Shown: positions 26,038 through 34,439 of the stretch, in pieces
Numbering within the stretch: the stretch's first letter is position 1
Layout: each line of letters begins with the position of its first letter
Assembly: GCA_020636215.1 (NCBI GenBank)
Contig: JACJYG010000008.1
Location: 1 to 64,000 of the forward strand
Reading direction: 5' to 3'
Length of the DNA stretch: 64,000 nucleotides
Source of the DNA: Lewinellaceae bacterium
Lineage (GTDB): Bacteria > Bacteroidota > Bacteroidia > Chitinophagales > Saprospiraceae
Made by a program: the position numbers and the translations under genes
The notes under the pieces: model-generated
Told to the model about the DNA's origin: nothing
Database searches by the model: none
What the model saw: only the letters and a program-made list of their open reading frames with translations

Positions 26038-27648
26038 ATGAAAAACCTTATAGCTACCCTCCTCTGTTTGTCGATTTTTTTGTCCGGCTGCCAGGAAGCC
26101 ATCGAAAAAGAAGACATTAGCACTCCAATGGATGCCAATTATTATACCGAGCCGCACCGCCCGCAATTCCACTTCTCCCCTGAGAAAATGTGGATGAACG
26201 ACCCCAACGGCATGGTCTATTACGATGGGGAGTATCATTTGTTTTACCAATACTACCCGGAAAGCACCGTCTGGGGGCCCATGCATTGGGGGCACGCGGT
26301 GAGCAAGGATATGGTGCACTGGGAGCACCTGCCCATCGCTCTTTATCCGGATTCGCTGGGCTATATTTTCTCCGGCAGCGCCGTGGTGGATTGGAACAAC
26401 ACCAGTGGTTTGGGCGAAAACGGACAGCCCCCGCTCATCGCTATTTTCACCCACCACGATGCGGAGGCCGAAAAGGCGGGCCGCAATGATTTCCAATACC
26501 AGAGCATCGCCTTCAGCAACGACCGGGGCCGCACCTGGACGAAGTACGCGGGCAATCCGGTTATTCCCAATACCGAAAAGATCCGAGACTTTCGCGACCC
26601 TAAAGTCATTTGGGATGAGGGCTCCCAACAGTGGGTCATGGCTTTCGCCGCCCAGAACCACGTTAAATTATGGGGCTCACCCGACCTGAAGAACTGGACG
26701 CACCTCAGCGATTTCGGCCGCGAATGGGGCTCCCACGGTGGCGTCTGGGAATGCCCCGACCTCTTCCCTATCACCCTTTCAAACAGCGGGGAAACCAAAT
26801 GGGTGTTGTTGTTAAGCATCAACCCGGGAGGCCCCAATGGCGGCTCCGCTACCCAATATTTCGTTGGTGACTTCGACGGAAACACATTCACTTTAGATCC
26901 ATCTTTCGCCTCTGATGTGAGCGGCGAAAAAGCCGTCTGGCTCGACTGGGGGCCAGACGATTACGCCGGGGTCACCTGGTCGGATATCCCCAAATCGGAC
27001 GGCCGGCGCCTCTTTATGGGCTGGATGTCGAACTGGGACTACGCCACCGTCGTACCGACAGACACCTGGCGCAGCGCGATGACCCTGCCAAGGCAATTGA
27101 CCCTGCAGAACACCGCTGCCGGCTTGCGCCTTTTTTCTGAACCGGTGAAGGAGTTGGAAACTTTGCGTGGAGAAAGTTACAACTTGGAAAACCAATCGAT
27201 TGATGGAGACTATGACTGGAGCGGCCAGCCCGGCATTTCGCCTTCACAGATGGAGGTGTTGCTGGAAGTGGAACTACCGCAAGGCGCCCAAACAGACTTT
27301 GGCATAGCCCTTTCTAACTCAAAAGGCGAGGAATACCGCATTGGTTTTGATGCCGCCAAAAATGAATTTTACAGTGACCGCACGAAAGCAGGCGAATCCG
27401 GTTTCTCAGAGAAATTCGCCGCAAAGCGGCATACTGCGCCCCGCAGCAGTGATAGCCAGACACTTCGCCTGCACCTCTTCTTTGACGTCGCTTCCTGCGA
27501 GTTGTTTGCCGACGGGGGCGCAAGCGTCATGACCGAAATTTTCTTCCCGGCTGAGGATTTCAGCAAGGTGAAGCTATATTCTACTGGAGGAGCGGTGAAA
27601 ATTTTAAAAATGAAGGCTTACCCCCTGAAAAGGGCGGTTATGCGGTAA
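26038..27648 (+). CDS. GH32 fructan/sucrose hydrolase (levanase/inulinase type), lipoprotein
   Basis: 536 residues; the start at 26038 gives a lipoprotein signal with lipobox LSGC. The five-bladed propeller carries the GH32 triad: nucleophile Asp in MWMNDPNG (about 53), transition-state Asp in FRDPKVIW (about 186) and acid/base Glu in WECPDLFP (about 237). A C-terminal beta-sandwich follows (about 390-536). It hydrolyses beta-fructosides such as sucrose, inulin or levan; the endo or exo mode is not decided by these motifs. The porter and PfkB kinase downstream support fructose release and uptake. Surface or periplasmic location follows from the lipid anchor. MITE copy 5 lies between it and the porter gene. 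Confidence 0.92.
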   Translation: MKNLIATLLCLSIFLSGCQEAIEKEDISTPMDANYYTEPHRPQFHFSPEKMWMNDPNGMVYYDGEYHLFYQYYPESTVWGPMHWGHAVSKDMVHWEHLPIALYPDSLGYIFSGSAVVDWNNTSGLGENGQPPLIAIFTHHDAEAEKAGRNDFQYQSIAFSNDRGRTWTKYAGNPVIPNTEKIRDFRDPKVIWDEGSQQWVMAFAAQNHVKLWGSPDLKNWTHLSDFGREWGSHGGVWECPDLFPITLSNSGETKWVLLLSINPGGPNGGSATQYFVGDFDGNTFTLDPSFASDVSGEKAVWLDWGPDDYAGVTWSDIPKSDGRRLFMGWMSNWDYATVVPTDTWRSAMTLPRQLTLQNTAAGLRLFSEPVKELETLRGESYNLENQSIDGDYDWSGQPGISPSQMEVLLEVELPQGAQTDFGIALSNSKGEEYRIGFDAAKNEFYSDRTKAGESGFSEKFAAKRHTAPRSSDSQTLRLHLFFDVASCELFADGGASVMTEIFFPAEDFSKVKLYSTGGAVKILKMKAYPLKRAVMR

Positions 27649-27731
27649 GCCAGATCGGGCCGTTTAAAAAGGAAGAAATCGGATGAGCAGAAAACATAAG
27701 CTAAAAGTCTGTATTTTCACTGCATTTCATT

Positions 27732-27920
27732 AGAGCGTGTCTAAATTTAGTTTTTCTTCTAATATGAGATGGATTCCAAAGCCGCGCGAAGCTCATTTTT
27801 CGGCGCATATCTGGAAGATACGTGCCGAAAAACCTGCCTGCCTTTCCGGTAGGCAGGTAGCTGAAGCCCCGCGAAGGAAGGCGCTCATATTAGTGAAAGG
27901 ATTAATTTTAGACACGCTCT
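27732..27920. repeat. MITE-like inverted-repeat element, copy 5
   Basis: Ends AGAGCGTGTCTAAA and TTTAGACACGCTCT form a near-perfect inverted repeat; TA lies on both flanks if one base is trimmed. It is in reverse orientation relative to copy 2 and closely similar along its length, including the CTACCTGCC palindrome and the GCCGAAAAA stem. It sits between GH32 and the sugar porter and could affect read-through. Confidence 0.75.
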
Positions 27921-27949
27921 AGAGTCCTGGAATTCAAAAAACAGAATAT

Positions 27950-29284
27950 ATGAACCACCGTAAGATCTTATTTTGGTCCATTACCGTTGCTTTAGCCGGT
28001 TTTTTGTTTGGATTTGACACGGTAGTGATTTCCGGCGCCGACCTGTCGCTGCAGGCCTTATGGCAAAAAGGGGAATTTTTCCATGGCTTCGTGGTCATGG
28101 CATCCGCGCTGTGGGGTACGGTGATTGGGGCTATTTTCGGTGGCATCCCTACCGACAGGCTGGGCCGCAAACAGACCTTGTTCTGGATTGGCGTACTCTA
28201 TTTTGTATCAGCGGTTGGTTCGGCGCTTGCAGGAGGGCCTCTGGTATTTGCCTTTTTCCGCTTCCTGGGCGGACTGGGCGTTGGGGCATCCACCGTGGCG
28301 GCGCCAGCCTATGTTTCCGAAATTGCCCCAGCCAAAGACCGGGGCAAACTCGTGGCTTTGTATCAGTTTAATATCGTTTTTGGGATACTCATCGCTTTTA
28401 TTTCCAACTACCTGCTGCGCAATGTCGGCGAAAATGCCTGGCGATGGATGATCGGCGTGGAAGCTTTCCCGGCATTCATTTATACCCTGATGGTTCTGAC
28501 CGTACCCAAAAGCCCGAGGTGGTTGCTCACTAAGAAAAATGATCGGGTAGCTGCGGCAAAGACCTTGCGCCTGATCGACCCCGGAATGGATGTGGAAGCG
28601 GAGATGCAGCGTATTGTGGCCGGCCATGATGAAACGGATAAGAGTGAGACGATCCTGAGCCCGAAATACCGCTTCCCATTAATGCTGGCATTTCTGATCG
28701 CATTTTTCAACCAGTTTTCCGGTATCAACGCATTTTTATACTATGCCCCCAGAATTTTCGAGATTGCCGGGCTGGAAAAGAGTACGGCCTTGTTGAGCAG
28801 CGTAGGCATCGGCGTGACGAACCTCATTTTCACACTGGTTGGCCTGTCGATGATAGACCGTTTTGGCCGCCGACAGCTCATGTATGTCGGTTCCGTAGGC
28901 TATATCATCTCCCTTTCGATGGTGGCGCTTACCTTTGTAATGGGGATCAAAGGCATGGCTGTACCCGTCTTCTTGTTCCTTTTCATTGCCGCTCATGCGA
29001 TTGGACAAGGGACGGTTATCTGGGTATTTATCTCTGAGATATTTCCCAATCACCTTCGGGCAAAAGGGCAGGCCTTCGGCAGCTCTGTCCATTGGGTTCT
29101 GGCGGCGGCCATACCCTCTCTGGTGCCCGTCCTCTTTACCAAAATCGGGACGGCGCCGGTCTTTGCCTTTTTCGCCTTTATGATGGTGTTGCAGTTGATC
29201 TTCGTGTGGCGGATGATGCCGGAGACAAAAGGCGTGCCGCTGGAGGAGCTGGAGCAGCAGTTGGTGATCGCCGGCAGAAGATAG
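27950..29284 (+). CDS. MFS sugar porter (proton symporter type)
   Basis: 444 residues with twelve hydrophobic spans. Sugar-porter motifs are all present: FGFDTVVISGA in span 1, DRLGRKQ between spans 2 and 3, PKSPRWLL after span 6, QFSGINAFLYYAP in span 7, DRFGRRQ between spans 8 and 9, and PETKGVPLEELE at the C-terminus. It would import a hexose or disaccharide across the inner membrane by proton symport. Placement between GH32 and a fructokinase-like PfkB protein makes fructose or sucrose the likely substrate. It begins 27 bp after MITE copy 5. Confidence 0.9.
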   Translation: MNHRKILFWSITVALAGFLFGFDTVVISGADLSLQALWQKGEFFHGFVVMASALWGTVIGAIFGGIPTDRLGRKQTLFWIGVLYFVSAVGSALAGGPLVFAFFRFLGGLGVGASTVAAPAYVSEIAPAKDRGKLVALYQFNIVFGILIAFISNYLLRNVGENAWRWMIGVEAFPAFIYTLMVLTVPKSPRWLLTKKNDRVAAAKTLRLIDPGMDVEAEMQRIVAGHDETDKSETILSPKYRFPLMLAFLIAFFNQFSGINAFLYYAPRIFEIAGLEKSTALLSSVGIGVTNLIFTLVGLSMIDRFGRRQLMYVGSVGYIISLSMVALTFVMGIKGMAVPVFLFLFIAAHAIGQGTVIWVFISEIFPNHLRAKGQAFGSSVHWVLAAAIPSLVPVLFTKIGTAPVFAFFAFMMVLQLIFVWRMMPETKGVPLEELEQQLVIAGRR

Positions 29285-29363
29285 TTTCATACCTTCTATC
29301 TATTAGCATTCGTAAAGGAGGTTCGGGAATGTCCGTTCCCGAACTCCATTCAAAATCAATCAA

Positions 29364-30254
29364 ATGGAGCAGCCTACCATTATTTGCTTTGGAGAAGTCC
29401 TTTGGGACCTGCTGCCAACCGGCCGTATTGCCGGCGGAGCCCCTATGAACGTCGCCTTCCATGTCAATCAGATGGGGATGCAATCCAAAATGATCAGCAG
29501 CATAGGAGATGACGACCTCGGAAAGGAACTCAAAAGGTTTATGGAAAACAAGGGGATATCCACTGATCTAATCCAAACCGACAACACCTTCCCCACAGGC
29601 ATCGTAAACGTGATATTGGATAACGGCGGTTACCCCTCCTATGAAATCGTCAGCCCCGTGGCCTGGGATTATATCCGGCCAGACGACAAGGCCAAAGACC
29701 TGGTCAAAAGTGCCGATGCCCTGGTTTTTGGAAGCCTCGCCTGCCGGACAGAACGGAATAAAAGAACCCTGTTCGAATACCTCGAATTGGCGCCGATCCG
29801 CATCCTGGACGTCAATCTGCGGGCGCCTTTCTACTCCCAGCCTCTGATCGAATCGCTGCTGGAAAAAGCAGACATTGTAAAAATGAACGACGAAGAACTC
29901 GCCCTTATAGCCGGCTGGCAAGGGCTGGATGGAGAGGAACGATCACAATTGGAATTCCTGAAAAATAAGTTTGGGCTCGATGTGCTCATCCTGACCAAAG
30001 GTAAGGATGGTGCAGTATGCCTGGATGAAACCGGCTACTATGAACAGCCGGCCTTTCCGGTTGTAGTGAAGGATACTATCGGCAGTGGGGATTCTTTTTT
30101 AGCGGCATTCCTGAGCAAGTATCTTAAGAATGAACACACCCGGCAATGCCTGATCTTTGCCGGCGCGGTGGGCGCATTGGTGGCGACAAAGGCCGGCGGT
30201 ACGCCGGAGGTCACTCCCCAGGAGATCCTGGCAATGATCGGTTCAAAGCTTTAG
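29364..30254 (+). CDS. PfkB family carbohydrate kinase, probable fructokinase
   Basis: 296 residues of ribokinase fold. ICFGEVLWDLLP and GGAPMNVAFH make up the N-terminal sugar-binding site, NLRAPFY and MNDEEL are mid-domain motifs, and DTIGSGDSFLAAFL is the C-terminal PfkB signature with the anion hole and catalytic Asp. The GGAPxNVA and WDxxP patterns favour fructokinases over ribokinases. The reaction would be fructose plus ATP to fructose 6-phosphate in the cytoplasm. It follows the sugar porter by 79 bp in the same direction, so import and phosphorylation are probably co-transcribed. Confidence 0.87.
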   Translation: MEQPTIICFGEVLWDLLPTGRIAGGAPMNVAFHVNQMGMQSKMISSIGDDDLGKELKRFMENKGISTDLIQTDNTFPTGIVNVILDNGGYPSYEIVSPVAWDYIRPDDKAKDLVKSADALVFGSLACRTERNKRTLFEYLELAPIRILDVNLRAPFYSQPLIESLLEKADIVKMNDEELALIAGWQGLDGEERSQLEFLKNKFGLDVLILTKGKDGAVCLDETGYYEQPAFPVVVKDTIGSGDSFLAAFLSKYLKNEHTRQCLIFAGAVGALVATKAGGTPEVTPQEILAMIGSKL

Positions 30255-30344
30255 CTACGCTACCACCTGAGGCTGAAAAACTTGGTAAAACTGTCCAACC
30301 TTCACTAAATTTGGTGCTTCTCAATAATCAAAATCAATCGCAAA

Positions 30345-31121
30345 ATGCCCAAAGGATTTCTCCTCGACATGGACGGCGTCATTTACAGCGGAAATGAACT
30401 CATTTCCGGCGCCGACACTTTTATTACCGAACTTAAAAAGCGGGAAGTCCCCTTCCTGTTTTTAACCAATAACAGCCAGCGCACGCCGCGGGATGTCGTC
30501 AATAAACTGGCGGCGCTTGGCATCGAAGCGGAAGAAAAGGACGTCTTCACCAGCGCCATGGCCACGGGTTGGTTCCTGGCCCGGCAGAAGCCCCATGGTG
30601 CAGCCTATGTTCTCGGGGAAGGAGGCCTACTGACCAGCCTGCACGAAAACGGCTATTCCCTCGTGACCCAGGACCCCGACTTCGTGGTCGTGGGCGAAGG
30701 CCGGAACTTTACCCTGGAGATGGTCAACCATGCCGTGGATATGATCCTGGACGGCGCCAAGCTCGTGGCTACTAACCTCGATCCATCGCCCAAAAAGAAA
30801 GGCTGGACTAACCTGGGCATTAAAGCGGTGGTCAAGATGATCGAGGAAGCCACCGGCATCAAGGCCTTCTCCGTCGGCAAACCCAGCCCCGTCATGATGC
30901 GCGTAGCCCGCAAAAAGATAGGCCTCGAAACCGCCGAAACCACCATGATCGGCGACACCATGGACACCGATATCCTCGGCGGCATACAGGTGGGCTACCG
31001 CACCATCCTGACGCTCTCCGGGGTATCCAAAAAGGAAAACCTAAAACACTACGCCTTCGGCCCGGACCTGGTAGTCAATACGGTAGGGGACCTGGATCTG
31101 GATAAATGGCTGGCGGGCTGA
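30345..31121 (+). CDS. HAD-IIA (NagD-like) sugar phosphatase
   Basis: 258 residues. The HAD motifs are FLLDMDGVIY (nucleophile Asp 8), FLTNNSQ (motif II), VGKPSPVMM with the motif III Lys, and MIGDTMDTDILGG (motif IV). The IIA-type cap lies between motifs II and III (about 80-180). Members remove phosphate from small phosphosugars or nucleotides. It follows the PfkB kinase gene by 90 bp in the same direction. A role in clearing misphosphorylated sugar is possible, but nothing in the sequence fixes the substrate. Confidence 0.85.
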   Translation: MPKGFLLDMDGVIYSGNELISGADTFITELKKREVPFLFLTNNSQRTPRDVVNKLAALGIEAEEKDVFTSAMATGWFLARQKPHGAAYVLGEGGLLTSLHENGYSLVTQDPDFVVVGEGRNFTLEMVNHAVDMILDGAKLVATNLDPSPKKKGWTNLGIKAVVKMIEEATGIKAFSVGKPSPVMMRVARKKIGLETAETTMIGDTMDTDILGGIQVGYRTILTLSGVSKKENLKHYAFGPDLVVNTVGDLDLDKWLAG

Positions 31122-31257
31122 TTTTGATTAGCATGGTTATTGGGTAGCTCAGCGCGGCATACCTCCCAAATTCAGCCTTAGGAGGAGCTTTAATCCCGGT
31201 AATCCCTAAATCCGATAAATCCCGGTACCGATCAACCTGGAAGCCAAACCAGCTCCA

Positions 31258-32325
31258 ATGAATACACCCATCCGAATCCTCGTCGTCGGCTGCGGCAATA
31301 TGGGCGCCTCCCATGCCCGGGCCTACCACCGCATGGCCGAATTTAAAATTGTCGGACTGGTCAGCCGGGGGCCAGAGAGCCGGCAGGCCCTTTCCCGCGA
31401 ACTGGGCGGCTACCCGGAATACGAAAGCTACGACGAAGCCCTGGCCGCTACCCGCCCCGATGCCGTATCCATCAATACCTACCCGGATACACACGCCGAA
31501 TACGTCAAAAAAGCGCTGGCTGCCGGCGCCCATGTGTTCGTGGAAAAACCCCTGGCCAACACCATCGAGGAATGCCTGGATATCCAGGAAATGGTGCGGC
31601 AGACGGGCAAAAAGCTGGTGATCGGGTACATCCTCCGCGTCCACCCGGCCTGGGCGAAGTTCATCGAAATCGCCAAAGGCCTGGGCAAGCCCCTGGTGAT
31701 GCGCATGAACCTCAACCAGCAGAGCCACGGCGCTACCTGGGAAGTACACAAGAAGCTGATGGACTCCATGTCGCCCATCGTCGATTGCGGCGTACACTAT
31801 GTGGATGTCATGTGTTTGATGACCGGGGCTCAACCCATTTCGGTCAGCGCCATCGGCGCGCGCCTGACGGAAGAGCTTATTCCTGGAATGTACAACTACG
31901 GCCACCTTCAGGTGCGCTTCGACGATGGTTCCGTCGGGTGGTACGAAGCGGGCTGGGGGCCGATGATCAGTGAAACCGCCTTTTTCGTCAAGGATGTCAT
32001 GGGGCCGAAGGGTTGCGTCAGTATCGTGGACAAGCCGGGAAAAGAGTCCTCAGATGACATAGACAGCCATACCGTCACCAATTCCCTGCGTATCCATTAT
32101 AGCGAGACTACAAAAGAGGGCCGCTTTGCCCAACCGGATGAATGGGTGAGTACTACGGATGAGCCGGATCATCAGGGATTGTGCGATCTGGAACAGGCCT
32201 TTTTCCTCAACGCCATTCAAAACGGCCTTGACCTTAGCAACCACCTGGAAGACGCCATCAACAGCCTCCGTATCGTACTGGCGGCGGATGAGTCGGTGAA
32301 GACGGGAAGGACAGTGTTTCTGTAG
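31258..32325 (+). CDS. Gfo/Idh/MocA family NAD(P)-dependent oxidoreductase
   Basis: 355 residues. A Rossmann domain (about 1-125) starts ILVVGCGNMGASHARAY, has SINTYPDTHAEYV, and VFVEKPLANT with the catalytic Lys. A beta-sheet dimer/substrate domain follows (about 130-355), with SPIVDCGVHYVDVM holding the conserved Asp-His pair. Such enzymes oxidise, epimerise or dehydrate sugars and inositols. It lies in the kinase-phosphatase-GH3 series in the same direction, with 136 bp upstream. Substrate is unknown. Confidence 0.87.
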   Translation: MNTPIRILVVGCGNMGASHARAYHRMAEFKIVGLVSRGPESRQALSRELGGYPEYESYDEALAATRPDAVSINTYPDTHAEYVKKALAAGAHVFVEKPLANTIEECLDIQEMVRQTGKKLVIGYILRVHPAWAKFIEIAKGLGKPLVMRMNLNQQSHGATWEVHKKLMDSMSPIVDCGVHYVDVMCLMTGAQPISVSAIGARLTEELIPGMYNYGHLQVRFDDGSVGWYEAGWGPMISETAFFVKDVMGPKGCVSIVDKPGKESSDDIDSHTVTNSLRIHYSETTKEGRFAQPDEWVSTTDEPDHQGLCDLEQAFFLNAIQNGLDLSNHLEDAINSLRIVLAADESVKTGRTVFL

Positions 32326-32469
32326 CCGTCACGGGCCAGCTTCGCGGGTTATAAATTTCGCAAACCTGCGGATTATGGGTATCCGTTTTGGGTATATTGC
32401 GGAGCCATTTATCAGGAAACCCCGGCCGCCGTCCACACCGGCCGTTATCGGTAATTAAAAATCAAAAAG

Positions 32470-34416
32470 ATGAAAAGGATCAGACTGCTTTTTGCCATGT
32501 CATTATTCCTGTTGATGGGGTGCCAAAATACTGGTGACAAGTCCAATGACAACCAGCTGCCTGCCTTGTTATTGGAAAAATCAAAATCCATCATTGAAGC
32601 AGATGGGCGCACTTTCAGAGACCTGAATCACAATGGGAAACTGGATATTTATGAAGACATTAATCAAGCTGTCGAAACAAGAGTAGAAGACCTGCTAAGG
32701 CAAATGACATTAGAAGAAAAAGCGGGGATGATGTTTATAGACGGTGTCCCGGTAAGTGACGATGGCCTGCCTGATGGAAGAAAGGAAATAACGGGGCCTG
32801 CCGTACGGAAGCCAACGATCGTTGAAAACATGGCCGGCCGGAAAATGGCCAACTTCAATGTCTGGGACATTCCGAAGGATCCGAAAATTTTCGCTGCCTG
32901 GTGCAACAGCGCCCAGCAAATTGCAGAAGCTTCAAGGCTGGGGATCCCAATAACCATCGCATCAGACCCCCGCCATCATTTTAGCAAAAATATTTTTTCA
33001 ATGGAGGCGGAAGGCTTCTCGCAATTTTGTGAGACGCTCGGATTTGCCGCGATCGGTGATGAAAAATTGGTAAAGGAATTCGCAGATATTGTCCGGCAAG
33101 AATATCTGGCCATTGGAATCCGGGAAGCGCTGCATCCTCAGGTTGACCTGGCTACAGAGCCCAGATGGGCAAGGATCAGCGGTGCTTTTGGCGAAGATGC
33201 CGTACTCACTGCAAAAATGGCCAAAGCGTATATCGAAGGCATGCAGGGAACGATGCTCAACCCCGAAGGCGTTGCCTGTATGACCAAGCACTTCCCCGGT
33301 GGGGGGCCACAAAAGGAAGGCCTGGACCCTCACTTCGATTTTCAAAAAGGACAGATCTACCCCGGAAACAATTTTGAATATCACCTTATCCCCTTTGAGG
33401 CGGCCTTTGAAGCAAAAACTGCTGCTATAATGCCTTATTACGGGGTGCCAACGGATCAGACCGCTGAAAATGTCGGCATGGCGTATAATAAAGCCATTAT
33501 TACAGATCTGTTGCGAGGCAAATATCATTACGACGGCGTGGTTTGCACCGACTGGGGATTGGTTACTGATGCGCAGATGGGGCCCGATGTCGTTTGGCCG
33601 GCAAGGGCATGGGGGGTGGAACAACTCAGCGCAACAGATAGAGTATTGAAAATCATTGAGGCAGGTTGTGACCAGTTTGGCGGAGAAAATCGTCCCGAAT
33701 TGGTCGTTCAACTGGTAAAGGAAGGCAAACTTTCAGAGGAAAGAATTGACACTTCAGTGAGGAGGTTGCTACGGCTAAAATTTCAACTCGGCCTTTTTGA
33801 TAATCCCTTTGTGGATGAGTCAAAAATTCCGGACATCGTCGGCAAAAAAGAATTTCGGGAGCTGGGCGTGAAAACCCAGCAACGCGCCATGACCCTATTG
33901 AAGAATGAAGATGACATACTACCACTTGCCAAAAATAAATGGAAGGCTTATATCGAGAATATTGACAGTTCAATTGTAGCCAAGTATGCAAGCGTTGTAG
34001 CAAAACCGGAAGAAGCGGATATAGCTATCATCCGGTTAAATACCCCATGGTATCCTGTTGACACAAAAATTCCATTCGCGCAAGGCTTCCATCATGGTGA
34101 TTTAGATTTTAAAGGAGCGGAAAAGGAGCGGATTATCCAATTACTGAAAAAGACGCCGACGATCGTTGACATTTATTTAGACCGCCCCGCTGTAATACCG
34201 GAAATAGCCGGTCAATGCAAAGCTTTAATTGGAGACTATGGTGCAAGCGATGAATCGGTATGCGAGGTTTTGTTCGGAAACACACCACCGGAAGGCAACT
34301 TGCCTTTTGAATTGCCGTCCTCCATGGAAGCCGTTAAAAATCAAAAGACGGATGTTCCACATGATAGTGAAAACCCGCTTTTTGAATTTGGCTATGGACT
34401 GAGATACAAAAAATAA
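32470..34416 (+). CDS. GH3 family beta-glycosidase, lipoprotein
   Basis: 648 residues. A lipoprotein signal (LFAMSLFLLMGC) is followed by a calcium-loop-like RDLNHNGKLDIYED (about 46-60), then the GH3 barrel (MTLEEKAGMMF, ALHPQVDLATEPRW, MTKHFPGGG). The nucleophile Asp lies in GVVCTDWGLV (about 360). The second alpha/beta sandwich domain is present but looks short (about 470-640, with GFHHGDLDF and GNLPFELP), and a fibronectin-like third domain is absent. Substrates of the family include beta-glucosides and N-acetylglucosaminides. It is the last gene of the plus-strand series and is convergent with GH2, 23 bp apart. Confidence 0.88.
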   Translation: MKRIRLLFAMSLFLLMGCQNTGDKSNDNQLPALLLEKSKSIIEADGRTFRDLNHNGKLDIYEDINQAVETRVEDLLRQMTLEEKAGMMFIDGVPVSDDGLPDGRKEITGPAVRKPTIVENMAGRKMANFNVWDIPKDPKIFAAWCNSAQQIAEASRLGIPITIASDPRHHFSKNIFSMEAEGFSQFCETLGFAAIGDEKLVKEFADIVRQEYLAIGIREALHPQVDLATEPRWARISGAFGEDAVLTAKMAKAYIEGMQGTMLNPEGVACMTKHFPGGGPQKEGLDPHFDFQKGQIYPGNNFEYHLIPFEAAFEAKTAAIMPYYGVPTDQTAENVGMAYNKAIITDLLRGKYHYDGVVCTDWGLVTDAQMGPDVVWPARAWGVEQLSATDRVLKIIEAGCDQFGGENRPELVVQLVKEGKLSEERIDTSVRRLLRLKFQLGLFDNPFVDESKIPDIVGKKEFRELGVKTQQRAMTLLKNEDDILPLAKNKWKAYIENIDSSIVAKYASVVAKPEEADIAIIRLNTPWYPVDTKIPFAQGFHHGDLDFKGAEKERIIQLLKKTPTIVDIYLDRPAVIPEIAGQCKALIGDYGASDESVCEVLFGNTPPEGNLPFELPSSMEAVKNQKTDVPHDSENPLFEFGYGLRYKK

Positions 34417-34439
34417 ATAAATTGGAAATGAGGCGCCGA

